Assembly: GCF_036625275.1 (NCBI RefSeq) | Contig: NZ_JAZKUD010000001.1 | Span: 62,001-126,000 of the forward strand | Length of the DNA: 64,000 nt | Reading direction: 5' to 3' | DNA from: Accumulibacter sp036625275 | Lineage (GTDB): Bacteria > Pseudomonadota > Gammaproteobacteria > Burkholderiales > Rhodocyclaceae | In this document: positions 8,228 to 17,261 of the stretch, piece by piece | Numbering within the stretch: the first letter of the stretch is position 1 | How the letters are laid out: every line of letters begins with the position of its first letter | The notes under the pieces: model-generated | What the model was told of the DNA's origin: nothing | Seen by the model: only the letters and a program-made list of their open reading frames with translations | The model's database searches: none | Program-made: the position numbers and the translations under genes

Positions 8228-8689
8228 TCAGGAATGACCGGTGCTCCCGAAACCGCACGCGCCCCGTGCGCTGCCGATGAATTCTTCGACAACGTCGAAC
8301 TTGACTCGCAGGACCGGGACCACCACCAATTGAGCCAGACGATCGAGTGGCTGCAAGGTGAAGGGCTGCTGACCGCGGTTCCAGGTCGACACCATGATCT
8401 CGCCCTGATAGTCGGAGTCGATCAGCCCGACCAGGTTGCCAAGAACGATGCCATGTTTGTGGCCGAGTCCCGAGCGCGGCAGGATCATTGCGGCCAGTCC
8501 AGGGTCGCCGAGGTGGATCGCGATGCCGGTCGGAATCAGCAGCGTTTCCCCAGGCCGGATTTCTACCGATTCGGCGATGCAAGCGCGCAGGTCGAGGCCG
8601 GCCGATCCGGGGGTGGCATAATGCGGCGGCTGGTCACGCAGGCGAGGATCGAGCAGCCTGACGTCTACCCGCAGGTCCGGGCGGTTCAT
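8228..8689 (-). CDS. dut: dUTP diphosphatase
   Basis: The 153-residue trimeric dUTPase hydrolyses dUTP to dUMP and PPi, keeping uracil out of DNA and feeding dTMP synthesis. The five motifs are present: PGSAGLDLRA, PRSGLGHKHGIVLGN, GLIDSDYQGEI, FTLQPLDRLAQLVVVP and the C-terminal arm RGACGFGSTG. The ATG overlaps the coaBC stop by four bases (ATGA); a coaBC-dut arrangement is common in Proteobacteria and supports co-translation. Confidence 0.96.
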   Translation of the reverse strand: MNRPDLRVDVRLLDPRLRDQPPHYATPGSAGLDLRACIAESVEIRPGETLLIPTGIAIHLGDPGLAAMILPRSGLGHKHGIVLGNLVGLIDSDYQGEIMVSTWNRGQQPFTLQPLDRLAQLVVVPVLRVKFDVVEEFIGSARGACGFGSTGHS

Positions 8690-9882
8690 CGGCGCTGCTC
8701 GAGCAGGGCGGCAATGCGGTCTACGAGCTGGCGCGCAAGCTGGAGCTTGGGCGCGGGTGCCAGCGGGTGCGCACCGTCATCGTCGAACAGGATCAGCGTG
8801 TTGTCGTCGCCGCCAAAGCCGTCTGCGATCAGGTTGCCGACGAGTAGCGGGATGTTCTTGCTGCGCCGTTTGTTTTCCGCGTATTCGTGCAGATTCTCGC
8901 TCTCGGCAGCAAAACCGACGCAGAGCGGTGGTGTGCGCAGAGCCGCGATCTCGGAGAGGATGTCCGGGTTCTGCACCAGTTCGATCGTCGGCGGCGTCGC
9001 CTGTGCGCCTTTCTTGATCTTTTGTGCGATGGGGTTGGCGGGGCGGTAATCGGCGACGGCGGCGACGGCGATGAAGACGTCATTGCCGGCGATCTGGCGG
9101 TGTACCGCGGCGTGCATCTGCAGGGCGCTGCTGACCTCGATGCGGTGGACGCCCTGTGGGCAGGGCAGGCTGACTGGGCCGGAGACCAGCGTTACCTGGG
9201 CTCCCGCTTCGCGGGCGGCGCGGGCAATCGCATAGCCCATCTTGCCGGTCGACAGGTTGGTGATTCCCCGTACCGGGTCAATCGCCTCGAAGGTCGGCCC
9301 TGCGGTCAGCAGCACGCGCCTGCCAGCGAGCCTCTGTGGCTGAAAATGGGCGATCATTTCGGCCAGAATCTCTGCCGCTTCGAGCATCCGTCCCGGCCCA
9401 CTCTCACCGCAAGCCTGATCCCCACAGCCCGGACCGAGGATGTCCACACCGTCGGCGCGCAGGCTGGCGATGTTGCGGCAGGTAGCCGGGTTGTCCCACA
9501 TCTGGCGGTTCATGGCGGGAGCCACCAGGAGCCGGCAGTCGCGTGCCAGGACCAGGGTGGTCAACAGGTCGTCGGCCAGTCCGTTGGCCACCTTGGCGAG
9601 AAAGTCGGCCGAAGCGGGCGCGACCAGCAGCGCATCGGCTTCCCGGGACAGATCGATATGTGCCATGTTGTTGGCCACGCGCGGATCCCACTGGTCGGTG
9701 AACACCGGCTTGCCGGAGAGCGCCTGGAATGTGACTGGTGTGACAAAGTGCGTCGCCGCCTCGCTCATCACCACCTGCACCGAGGCGCCCTCACCGCGCA
9801 GCAGGCGAACTAGCTCAGCCGCCTTGTAGGCTGCAATGCCACCGCTGACACCGAAGACGATACGTTTTCCTGCCAGTTCCAT
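8686..9882 (-). CDS. coaBC: Bifunctional phosphopantothenoylcysteine decarboxylase/synthetase
   Basis: CoaBC performs two coenzyme A steps, joining cysteine to 4'-phosphopantothenate (CoaB) and decarboxylating the product (CoaC). The product is 398 residues from the ATG giving MELAGKRIVFGVSGGIAAYK. The N-terminal flavoprotein CoaC domain includes the substrate Asn in PAMNRQMWDNPA and the redox cysteine segment GCGDQACGE. The CoaB half has GPTFEAIDPVRGITNLSTGKMG and the KIKK motif. A further in-frame ATG at 9897 would overlap the chemoreceptor gene stop; 9882 better fits the family N-terminus. Confidence 0.94.
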   Translation of the reverse strand: MELAGKRIVFGVSGGIAAYKAAELVRLLRGEGASVQVVMSEAATHFVTPVTFQALSGKPVFTDQWDPRVANNMAHIDLSREADALLVAPASADFLAKVANGLADDLLTTLVLARDCRLLVAPAMNRQMWDNPATCRNIASLRADGVDILGPGCGDQACGESGPGRMLEAAEILAEMIAHFQPQRLAGRRVLLTAGPTFEAIDPVRGITNLSTGKMGYAIARAAREAGAQVTLVSGPVSLPCPQGVHRIEVSSALQMHAAVHRQIAGNDVFIAVAAVADYRPANPIAQKIKKGAQATPPTIELVQNPDILSEIAALRTPPLCVGFAAESENLHEYAENKRRSKNIPLLVGNLIADGFGGDDNTLILFDDDGAHPLAPAPKLQLARQLVDRIAALLEQRR

Positions 9883-9893
9883 GGCGATGCCCT

Positions 9894-11525
9894 TCAAAGG
9901 CGAAAGGATTCGGCTGCAGCACGCAGGCGATGCGCTATCGTGGCGAGGTCGGTTGCCGTGGTGGATACCTGCGCAGCCGCCGAACTGTTCTCCTGCGATC
10001 CGATGGCGATGCCTGCGACCGCCGAGGCGATCTCGCCACTGCTTTGGCTTTGCGCACCGAGTCCCTGGGCAATCTGCTGGATATGGCTGACCAGGAGGCC
10101 GGTCTCGACGGCGATGGCGTCCATCGTCGCCTTGGCTGCCTGGACAGCGTGAATGCTTTCGCGTGCCTTTTCCGATCCCGAGCCCATCGCGTTGATGGCA
10201 TTCTCGATGCCTGACTGGATCTGGGTGATCATCGCCGTGATGCGGTCGGTCGACTGGGCCGTACGTTCAGCGAGCTTTCTCACTTCGTCGGCGACGACCG
10301 CGAAGCCACGCCCCTGTTCGCCGGCGCGTGCCGCTTCGATGGCCGCGTTGAGGGCAAGCAGGTTGGTCTGGTCGGCAATCTCGCGAATCACGCTGACAAT
10401 ACTGGAAATCTCACGGGAATGTTCGCCGAGGGAGCGCATCGAATCCGCCGTGCCTTGAACATCACTGGCGAGGTGCTCGACCACCCGCGTCGTGCTGGTG
10501 ATTTCAGCGCTACCCTGATCGCAGTGTTCACCGGCCTGCTGGACCTTGATTTTTGCGGCATCGGATTCTGCAGCCATCATCGAGAGGCCGCTCGACATCT
10601 GTTCGACGGTGGCGACCATGTCATTGACTGACGTACTCTGACTGTGCGCGCTGTCGGCAATGGTGGCGATCGTCGCAGAGAGCTGTGCGGCGGAAGTGCT
10701 GACCGTCTGGGCCGCCGCACGAATTTCTCCGACGGTTCGTCGCAGGTTGCTGGTGGTGGTATCGAGGGAGCGCAGCAGATCCCCGATTTCGTCGGTGCGC
10801 TCACTGGCTTGGGGTTGCTGGTCGAGCACTCCGTTGGCGATGTCGCCCAAACGTTTGCTTGCCTCCCGGATGCCCGCCAGCAGCGATCTGCCAAAGAAGT
10901 AGTTGGCAGCGGCGGCGAGTGCAGCACTCAGGACAAAGACCAGAAGCAGCACGCTCAGATCGGATCGGGTGGCGGTGGCCGTGCTGGTCTCAACGTCTGT
11001 TTGCTCTCGTGTACTCAAGGAAACCACATCGTCAATGGCCTTGCGATGTTCAACATAGTTTGCAGCGAGTTTGTTCATCGAGGTCCGCACCGCTGTCGCG
11101 TCACCGGTCTTGACGGCTGGCACGAACTCCTTGTCGGCAATCTCGAAGAATTTCATGGCGGGTACATGCGCGTCGTTCAGGAAACGGGTCTTGATGCCTG
11201 CGGGTAATGGTTGTCCGGACCAGAATCTGTGCCGCCCGTCGTAGTCCTGCCGCAGTTGCTGTAGCTTGCCGATCAGTGGGGCAAGCTCGTCAACCCGGTC
11301 GGGGTCGGCGATCTGCAGGACGGTGAGATAGGCCTCGATAATGTAGTTGGGGGGAGGGAGGATGTCCGCGACCAGATCCTTGTAGAGGACGATGCGATTG
11401 TAGTTCGGGCCGCCGACCTTGGTCTGGTTGATCGTGTGCCAGGTCCAGGCGCCGAAAACCAGGAAGCCGCTGGCCAGGGCCAGGGTCACCATCAGGAGTT
11501 GTATGCGTAGTCTGAAACGGGTCAT
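9894..11525 (-). CDS. Methyl-accepting chemotaxis protein
   Basis: This 543-residue transmembrane chemoreceptor starts at the ATG at 11525, preceded by GGAGG eight bases upstream. The first membrane helix is at about 8-30 and the second at about 200-225. Between them is a helical ligand-binding domain of about 165 residues without a recognisable Cache signature. HAMP follows, then the signalling hairpin with the tip AIEAARAGEQGRGFAVVADE and flanking KLAERTAQSTDRI. The C-terminus lacks a CheR-binding NWETF pentapeptide. It lies 11 bases upstream of coaBC on the same strand, which is an unusual pairing. The ligand is unknown. Confidence 0.9.
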   Translation of the reverse strand: MTRFRLRIQLLMVTLALASGFLVFGAWTWHTINQTKVGGPNYNRIVLYKDLVADILPPPNYIIEAYLTVLQIADPDRVDELAPLIGKLQQLRQDYDGRHRFWSGQPLPAGIKTRFLNDAHVPAMKFFEIADKEFVPAVKTGDATAVRTSMNKLAANYVEHRKAIDDVVSLSTREQTDVETSTATATRSDLSVLLLVFVLSAALAAAANYFFGRSLLAGIREASKRLGDIANGVLDQQPQASERTDEIGDLLRSLDTTTSNLRRTVGEIRAAAQTVSTSAAQLSATIATIADSAHSQSTSVNDMVATVEQMSSGLSMMAAESDAAKIKVQQAGEHCDQGSAEITSTTRVVEHLASDVQGTADSMRSLGEHSREISSIVSVIREIADQTNLLALNAAIEAARAGEQGRGFAVVADEVRKLAERTAQSTDRITAMITQIQSGIENAINAMGSGSEKARESIHAVQAAKATMDAIAVETGLLVSHIQQIAQGLGAQSQSSGEIASAVAGIAIGSQENSSAAAQVSTTATDLATIAHRLRAAAESFRL

Positions 11526-11703
11526 CTGGAGGACCTCCGGAGCATCGGGTTGCGGGGTTGCGGGTTTGCGGTGGTTGATGATCACCGCTCCAGGTCAGCG
11601 CTTTGCCGAAGCAAACACCACGTCGCTGTGGCCACGACAGGGCTCGATTGTAGCGCCAAACGGCTGCAGCCGCCGTGCCTGCCGGCTGGTGACCGGGAGG
11701 TGT

Positions 11704-11718
11704 GAATGAAAGTGTTGG
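11704..11718 (+). repeat. Single arm of a second short repeat family
   Basis: GAATGAAAGTGTTGG matches the terminal inverted arms of the element at 53641-53752 (reverse complement of its right end). No partner arm is seen nearby, so this is likely a remnant. It sits just past the 3' end of the frameshifted nucleotidyltransferase remnant. Confidence 0.45.
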
Positions 11719-11724
11719 TCGAAA

Positions 11725-12025
11725 TTACTCCGTATAAAGTGGCTTGGCTTCCTTTAGAACGGACTCCGCTATCACCGCTTTGAGGCCAGCGCGCGGCACC
11801 AGATCAACGCCGTCCGAACAACGCGGACAACTCGCGCTGCATGCGACGCAAGGCGAGAAAGCCGAGCCTGGCCTCTGGCCGAAATTCGACCAGCAGATCC
11901 ACATCGTTCTGCGGCCTGAAGTCGACGCCGGTTGCCGAACCGAACACTTCCAGGCGGCTAATGCCATTGCGCCGGCAGTAGCCAGGAAGCTCAGTTTCCG
12001 GCAATTCGAGATCCTTGTGTACCAT
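11725..12025 (-). pseudogene. Frameshifted MNT-type nucleotidyltransferase
   Basis: The ATG at 12025 opens a frame reading MVHKDLELPETEL. It contains the minimal nucleotidyltransferase motif GS-x10-DxD, seen as GSATGVDFRPQNDVDLLVEF, then a helical segment ending ELSALFGRR at a stop near 11804. The expected continuation, VDLVPRAGLKAVIAESVLK, is present directly downstream in another frame, ending at 11725. A one- or two-base indel near 11815 therefore splits the gene, unless it is a sequencing error. Intact homologues are the antitoxin/AMPylase half of HEPN-MNT toxin-antitoxin pairs. No HEPN partner is recognisable next to it. Confidence 0.7.
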
Positions 12026-12071
12026 CCGAGCCTCCGTACCGCGCATTGGGTGACTCCCAAGGAGAGGAAAT

Positions 12072-12222
12072 TCAAGCACCCTCCGGCAAGTATTTCCGCT
12101 CTGGCGATTCCAGAGAGAAGCTGCCCCCCGTGCTTGCAGCGGCGCATGGCTTCGCCATCGGTCTGGTCCAGCAGGCCGCGCCGAACGAAGAGGCTGACGA
12201 TCCGTTGGCGCAGGGTTGCCTG
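12072..12222 (-). pseudogene. Scrap of an IS91-like transposase
   Basis: About 35 residues in one frame (ATLRQRIVSLFVRRGLLDQ, then EAMRRCKHGG) continue in a second frame as SFSLESPERKYLPEGA before a TGA at 12072. The pattern of FVRRGLL, an acidic stretch and HGGxFS resembles the C-terminal part of IS91-family (Y2/putative transposase) proteins. Only a small frameshifted piece remains, with no ends visible. It suggests past mobile-element activity beside the broken nucleotidyltransferase gene. Confidence 0.45.
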
Positions 12223-12308
12223 CCGGGCTGGCCCTGACGCCGAACCCGCAAGCATCGCGCAGGTACCTGCCACGTGTCAGGCCTGTCCATCGGCGTCTGA
12301 GCAGCCGC

Positions 12309-12929
12309 TTACGCAGCGAGCCACACCTCGTTGCTTCCCTGCGGCCCGGTACCGCCGACCTCCTGGCCGGTCGCATCACGCAGGACAATGCGCACCGCGT
12401 TCGTGCCCTCGCGGCTGGCGAGGCTCCAGCTCCACAGATAGTACCACTGCGACAGATCACCACGCCGCTTGTCTGCCGGTTGCTGCAACCAGGCGTCGCT
12501 GACCTGCAACTGCAATACCTGGTCAGCATCGACATGCGCTGCAATGATGTGGGTGGCCTCCAGGCCCATTTCCCGACCGGCGACGACAAGAAGCCATGCA
12601 TGAAACTGTCGGAGATGCCTGGTGCCGGCCTGACGGCGATTGAAGATGCCCAGGCCGTTGAGCACGATCACGACGATTACCGGCGCAAGTACGCCGACCA
12701 TGCCCGCCGTCGTGCGTGCGACCTCGAATCTCATCAGGGCCAGAGCGATGGCCAGGGCAGTGAGCATCCAGGCCACCAGTCCCAGCAGCACGCGGCCAGC
12801 CCGAGCCAGGAAAATTCCGACGGTCATCGGCGGGAAAAGCACTTCACGCAATATGCTGCCGACGGCGTCGTAGTCGACGACGGTGGTCGGCCTTGTGGGG
12901 TCGATTGGCACGTCAGGTACCTCAGCCAT
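12309..12929 (-). CDS. Membrane protein of unknown function
   Basis: The product is 206 residues. A polar N-terminus is followed by two hydrophobic helices (about 35-68 and 75-97). A soluble C-terminal domain (about 100-206) is rich in beta-prone sequence, with YYLWSWSLASREG near residue 165. Its start overlaps the stop of the upstream DUF3592-type gene by eight bases, so the two are co-translated and probably work together. No family is recognised. The IS91-like scrap and the broken nucleotidyltransferase lie immediately downstream. Confidence 0.72.
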   Translation of the reverse strand: MAEVPDVPIDPTRPTTVVDYDAVGSILREVLFPPMTVGIFLARAGRVLLGLVAWMLTALAIALALMRFEVARTTAGMVGVLAPVIVVIVLNGLGIFNRRQAGTRHLRQFHAWLLVVAGREMGLEATHIIAAHVDADQVLQLQVSDAWLQQPADKRRGDLSQWYYLWSWSLASREGTNAVRIVLRDATGQEVGGTGPQGSNEVWLAA

Positions 12930-14055
12930 GCGGTTTTCCTGATTTGCCCCCTGATCTTGCCCGGAGGGTCAGCCAGCGCATTCCCAGCGGCAGACCTGCC
13001 AGTACCAGCAAGCCGAGAATGACACAAATCCAGACGCCGGCAAGCGCGTCGCCAAGGAAGGTGGCGAGCGCCGGGTCTGCTCCCGTTTCCAGGACGGCAT
13101 TGCCGGGCGCTTGCGGATCATGAAAAACGGCTACCGTGCCGCCATTCTGCAACCGCATCGAATACATCTCAAGTTCCTGCTCGACTGCGGCCTTGTCGCG
13201 GTTCGGGCGCATGCCCAAGCGGATGACGTTGCCACCATAAACGATATTGCCGACACGATAGCGGTAATGGATCTCGGCCAGCCAGGCTGGGCGCCAGCCG
13301 CGCCCAACACTCACCCGTGTTTCGTCCAGGCGAATGCTGCGTAGCTGTCCCTCGGTCACGGGCCAGGCGCGCGTGGCCTCGGCTCGTCGCCACTCGGTCG
13401 ACAGGGTACGATAGTCGTTCCAGTACGTCGCAGCAGTGACCGCAAGGATACTTTCGAGAACCAGTACCATGACTGCCACACCGAGCCAACTGTTGCGCCG
13501 GTCGCGCACCGCATCGGGCGCTTGTCCCCACAGCACGCCTCGATCCCAGACAATGGCGAATCTGGCCGGATCGGGTGTCGCCGACGTTTTTTCCGGATCG
13601 ACGCGATGCTGCATGGCGGTCACCGCGATATTGTTCGGCGGCACGGTGTCGCCAACGACCTGGTCACAGCGGATGCGGATCGATTCCTTGGGTTCGTTAT
13701 CGTGATGCCCGGTCAGGCAGACAACGAGCTCGCGGGTGGAGGTTTCCGTCTGCAGTTGAATCGGGTGGCCCGGTACGGTGGCAATTACGGCGGATACTTG
13801 CCGAAGCAGCCGACGACGGAAGAGGTCAATGACCAGCAGTGGTGCCTGCAGCAGTAGTGCGGTGATGACCAGTAGGCTGATGAGGCCGGCCGGATCGGCT
13901 GGCTGTGGACCGTCCAGGGCAAGCGGCAGCGCGGCCAGCAACAGTCCGCCCAGGGTGACGGTGCGGTAAAGACGTACCATGGCCTGCCAGTGAGCAGAGG
14001 GGGTTTGCAGCAATGGATGAATGGGAAATGTCAATGATGAATCAGTCATGGGCAT
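12922..14055 (-). CDS. DUF3592-type membrane protein
   Basis: The product is 377 residues, with two hydrophobic helices near 35-80, another at about 190-210 and a last pair near 330-365. The region between about 215 and 325 has the DUF3592 pattern: an extracytoplasmic beta-rich segment after WPVTEGQLRSIRL, with IHYRYRVGNIVYGGNVI and VAVFHDPQAPGNAVLE. The function of this family is unknown. Starts at 14055 and 14049 (MTDSSLTF) are both possible. The gene forms a coupled pair with the membrane protein immediately downstream. Confidence 0.78.
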   Translation of the reverse strand: MPMTDSSLTFPIHPLLQTPSAHWQAMVRLYRTVTLGGLLLAALPLALDGPQPADPAGLISLLVITALLLQAPLLVIDLFRRRLLRQVSAVIATVPGHPIQLQTETSTRELVVCLTGHHDNEPKESIRIRCDQVVGDTVPPNNIAVTAMQHRVDPEKTSATPDPARFAIVWDRGVLWGQAPDAVRDRRNSWLGVAVMVLVLESILAVTAATYWNDYRTLSTEWRRAEATRAWPVTEGQLRSIRLDETRVSVGRGWRPAWLAEIHYRYRVGNIVYGGNVIRLGMRPNRDKAAVEQELEMYSMRLQNGGTVAVFHDPQAPGNAVLETGADPALATFLGDALAGVWICVILGLLVLAGLPLGMRWLTLRARSGGKSGKPHG

Positions 14056-14178
14056 CCCGAGGTAGATACCGCCGCTTCGGAGCCGAGACAGTATCGTGCC
14101 TTCAAGACTGCGTCAATCCGGAAGACTGCGGAGGTGCTTTTCGGCAGGCATGCCGGAATGCGTCCTGCACGGGAAAGA

Positions 14179-14228
14179 AACGGCGATGACTTTCATGATC
14201 GGGGGTGCCTGGAAAAGTGATGACCGTT
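14179..14228. repeat. Composite dispersed repeat, core copy A
   Basis: Inverted arms AACGGCGATGACTTT (14179-14193) and AAAGTGATGACCGTT (14214-14228) flank a short spacer containing CATGATCGGGGGTGCC. It is the same core as the copies at 14985, 41153, 49303 and 63560, in the orientation of the 63560 copy, with small mismatches in both arms. It lies between the divergent DUF3592-type gene and radC. Confidence 0.8.
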
Positions 14229-14263
14229 AGAATGCATGGCAGCACATTGTTGGGGGAGGCAAG

Positions 14264-14941
14264 ATGGCGATTAGCGACTGGCCGGAGGATGAACGACCCC
14301 GTGAGCGCTTGCTTGCCCATGGCGCAGCCTCCTTGTCGGATGCCGAATTGCTGGCCATTTTCCTGCGCGTCGGCGTCAAGGGAAAAAGCGCCGTCGATCT
14401 GGGGCGCGAACTGATCAGCCGCTTCAGTGGCCTGAACCGCATGTTTGCGGCAAGCCAGGCGGAGTTTTCGGCACTGCCCGGCATGGGGCCGGCAAAGTAC
14501 GCACAGTTACAGGCAGTCCTGGAAATGGCCCGGCGTGCGCTTGGCGAGGAAATGCGCCAGGGAATTGCCTTTGCCTCGCCCGGCGCGGTGCGCGACTACC
14601 TGCGGCTGCATCTCGCGGGCCTGGAGCACGAGGTTTTTTTTGCCCTGTGGCTGGATGCACAGAATCGCCTGATTGTCGCTGAAGAACTGTTTCGCGGCAC
14701 GCTGACGCAGACCAGCGTCTATCCGCGCGAGGTCGTCAAGCGGGCGCTGCGGCACAACGCTGCAGCCGTGGTGCTGGCACACAATCACCCCTCCGGGGTG
14801 GCCGAACCGTCACGCGCCGATGAACTCCTGACCAGCGAACTCAAGCAGGTGCTGGCCTTGGTGGAAGTGCGGGTGCTCGATCATTTCATCGTTGCCCAGC
14901 AATCACTCCCCTTGTCTTTCGCTGAACGGGGGCTGTTATAG
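14264..14941 (+). CDS. radC: RadC-family protein (JAB/MPN-like)
   Basis: The product is 225 residues, the usual RadC length. A helix-hairpin-helix-like N-terminal part (about 40-90, LPGMGPAKYAQLQAVLEMA) precedes a JAB/MPN+ metalloprotease-like domain. That domain has the metal motif VLAHNHPSGVAEPSRAD (about 168-184) and an upstream Glu. Despite the name, a direct role in DNA repair is not established for this family. It is flanked by repeat copies A and B, and stands alone between divergent or convergent genes. Confidence 0.93.
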   Translation: MAISDWPEDERPRERLLAHGAASLSDAELLAIFLRVGVKGKSAVDLGRELISRFSGLNRMFAASQAEFSALPGMGPAKYAQLQAVLEMARRALGEEMRQGIAFASPGAVRDYLRLHLAGLEHEVFFALWLDAQNRLIVAEELFRGTLTQTSVYPREVVKRALRHNAAAVVLAHNHPSGVAEPSRADELLTSELKQVLALVEVRVLDHFIVAQQSLPLSFAERGLL

Positions 14942-14984
14942 GCGCTTGCGAGCCAGTCAAACCCTGCACAAGGTGAAGGTATGC

Positions 14985-15114
14985 TAACGGTCATGACTTT
15001 TCCGGGCACCCCCCGATCATGAAAGTCATGACCGTTTCCCTCTCCCCCGATTCCTCCCCCGCAAGTGGGCAGGAGGAGATTCGTGAGTCGCTGACGCGAC
15101 TTTCACCTTGAAAA
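14985..15114. repeat. Composite dispersed repeat, short form copy B
   Basis: Arms TAACGGTCATGACTTT (14985-15000) and AAAGTCATGACCGTTT (15022-15037) are perfect inverted repeats. They are followed by a C-rich tract (CCCTCTCCCCC), a G-rich tract and the hairpin AGTCGC-TGAC-GCGACT ending in TTCA. The layout matches the copies at 41153, 49303, 52903 (right part) and 63495 (reverse). It lies between radC and pilD, which converge. Confidence 0.88.
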
Positions 15115-15149
15115 GGTGACAAACTTTCGAGTGATCCGAGTTTGGATGA

Positions 15150-16010
15150 CTACAAGAAACCCATGTAGGCACGAGTCAGAGGTTTTCCGCAAAACAGCGC
15201 CAGCATCCCTGCCACCGCCAGATACGGGCCGAAGGGAATCGGTACGCTTCGGCCACGTTTGGTTACCACGATCAGGGTGATGCCGACCACGGCACCGAGC
15301 AGTGACGAGAGCAAAATGGTCAACGGCAGCATCTGCCATCCAAGCCAGGCACCCAGCGCTGCAAGCAGCTTGAAATCACCGTAGCCCATACCCTCTTTGC
15401 CGGTTGTCAGCTTGAACGTCCAGTAAACCAACCATAGCGAGAGATAACCAGCGGCCGCACCGATCACGGCTGACGGCAGGTCGACGAAGATACCATACAG
15501 ATTGAACAGCAAACCAGTCCAGAGTAAGGGCAAAGTGATCGAGTCCGGCAATAACTGGCTATCCAGATCGATACCGGTCAGCGCGAGCAGGCTCCAGATC
15601 AGCAGCATCGCACCGACAGCAGCCCAACCGTAACCGAAATGAAATGCGGCAAAAGCACACAACAGGCTGCTGGTCATCTCGACCAACGGGTAACGCAAGG
15701 ATATCGGCGCATGACACGCCGAACAGCGACCACGCAGGAACAGCCAGCTCAGGACCGGAACATTCTCCAGGGCAGTAATCGCATGCCCACAGGCCGGGCA
15801 ACGCGAGCCTGGCCTGGCCAGCGAGAGCACTTCACCCTCTGCAGGCTTTTCGCCTCTAAGCTCTGCGCAATGGATGCGCCATTCGCACTCCATCATTTTT
15901 GGCAAACGATGAATGACGACATTGAGAAAGCTGCCGACCAGCAATCCAAGAATGCCACAGAGGAAAATGAACAGTGTCGGTTCCAGTTCTGTAGCCAATC
16001 CAGAAAGCAT
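15150..16010 (-). CDS. pilD: Type IV prepilin leader peptidase / N-methyltransferase
   Basis: This 286-residue inner-membrane aspartyl protease of the A24 family cleaves prepilin leaders and methylates the new N-terminal Phe. The two zinc-type CxxC pairs occur in CPACGHAITALENVPVL and RCSACHAPI (about 72-100). The two catalytic aspartates are in GIDLDSQLLPD and GMGYGDFKLLAALG. About eight hydrophobic helices are present. The ATG shares one base with the pilC stop (TAATG). It probably also processes the pseudopilins encoded at 54504-64000. Confidence 0.94.
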   Translation of the reverse strand: MLSGLATELEPTLFIFLCGILGLLVGSFLNVVIHRLPKMMECEWRIHCAELRGEKPAEGEVLSLARPGSRCPACGHAITALENVPVLSWLFLRGRCSACHAPISLRYPLVEMTSSLLCAFAAFHFGYGWAAVGAMLLIWSLLALTGIDLDSQLLPDSITLPLLWTGLLFNLYGIFVDLPSAVIGAAAGYLSLWLVYWTFKLTTGKEGMGYGDFKLLAALGAWLGWQMLPLTILLSSLLGAVVGITLIVVTKRGRSVPIPFGPYLAVAGMLALFCGKPLTRAYMGFL

Positions 16011-17248
16011 TATCCGACCACAGCCCCCAGTTTGAAGATTGGCAGATACATGGCGATTACCATCCCGCCGATCAACACTCCGAGAACAACCATGATCATC
16101 GGTTCCATGAGGCTGGATAGTGCCTCGACTGCGTCGTCCACTTCTGCTTCAAAGAAATCGGCCACTTTGCCGAGCATTGAATCGAGTGCGCCGGATTCTT
16201 CTCCAATCGCCACCATCTGATTCACCATGTTCGGAAAGAGTTCGCTGCTCTGCATCGCTGAGGTGAGACTGGTGCCGATACTTACCTCGCTCTGAATTTT
16301 TCTGGTTGCCACCTTGTAAACATAGTTGCCGGCAGCACCGCCGACCGAGTCGAGGGATTCGACCAACGGGACGCCCGCTGCGAACATGGTTGCCAGCGTG
16401 CGTGTCCAGCGGGCGATGACCGACTTGCGAATGATGTCACCAAAGACCGGGATGCGCAGGAACATGCGGTCGAAAGCAATCTGCATCATCTCCGATCGCT
16501 TCAATGTGTAAAAAAAGGCAAAGATCGATCCGCCGATGCCTCCGAAGATCGCCCACCACCAGGCAATGACAAAATCCGACATGGCGATCACCATCAGCGT
16601 GGGTGCCGGGAGGTCGGCACCGAAACTCCTGAAGACCTCCTTGAAGGCGGGAATCACGAAGATCATGATCACCACCGTAATAATGAAGGCGACGAAAATG
16701 ATGGCCACCGGATAAAACAGGGCGGACTTGATTTTTGCCTTGATGGCGAGCATTTTTTCCTTGTAGGTGGCGAGTCGATCAAGCAAGGTTTCGAGAATAC
16801 CCGCCTGCTCTCCAGCAGACACCAGGTTGCAGTACAAGGTATCGAATTGCAGGGGGTACTTCCGGAAGGCTTGGGAGAGTGAACTACCGGTTTCGACATC
16901 CGACTTGATATCCAGCAGCAGCTTGCCGACAGCCGGATTGTCGTGGCCCCGACCGACGATCTCAAAGGTCTGGAGCAGCGGCACCCCGGCTTTCATCATC
17001 GTCGCCAGCTGGCGGGTAAACAACGTGATGTCCTTCTCGGAGATCTTCTGCCCGCCCTTGAAGCGTTGCCGAGATATCTTGCTGACCAGAATTCCCTGCC
17101 GCCGCAGAGTCGCCTGAACCACCGTCTGGCTGGAAGCCCGTTGTTCGCCACGGACGACTTTGCCAAGTCTGTTTTTCCCCTCCCAGAGAAATACATGTTC
17201 CTTGACCTCCGTCGCGATCTTCCTGGTAGGTTTTGCTGCGGTTGCCAT
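16010..17248 (-). CDS. pilC: Type IV pilus inner-membrane platform protein
   Basis: The product is 412 residues, starting at the ATG at 17248 (MATAAKPTRKIATEV), preceded by AGAGG. It contains two GspF/PilC (T2SSF) domains at about 75-200 and 280-400. Three transmembrane stretches are visible (IIFVAFIITVVIMIFVIPAF, a second near 230 and the C-terminal MVVLGVLIGGMVIAMYLPIF). It couples the PilB ATPase to pilin polymerisation. The order pilB-pilC-pilD is the classical one. Confidence 0.95.
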   Translation of the reverse strand: MATAAKPTRKIATEVKEHVFLWEGKNRLGKVVRGEQRASSQTVVQATLRRQGILVSKISRQRFKGGQKISEKDITLFTRQLATMMKAGVPLLQTFEIVGRGHDNPAVGKLLLDIKSDVETGSSLSQAFRKYPLQFDTLYCNLVSAGEQAGILETLLDRLATYKEKMLAIKAKIKSALFYPVAIIFVAFIITVVIMIFVIPAFKEVFRSFGADLPAPTLMVIAMSDFVIAWWWAIFGGIGGSIFAFFYTLKRSEMMQIAFDRMFLRIPVFGDIIRKSVIARWTRTLATMFAAGVPLVESLDSVGGAAGNYVYKVATRKIQSEVSIGTSLTSAMQSSELFPNMVNQMVAIGEESGALDSMLGKVADFFEAEVDDAVEALSSLMEPMIMVVLGVLIGGMVIAMYLPIFKLGAVVG

Positions 17249-17261
17249 GGCTACCTCTTTC

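Noticed and set aside
14985..15114. Possibility that the repeat copies are CRISPR repeats or tRNA-like genes
   Set aside because: Copies are tens of kilobases apart, have no regular spacers and do not fold as a tRNA cloverleaf; they behave as dispersed intergenic elements.
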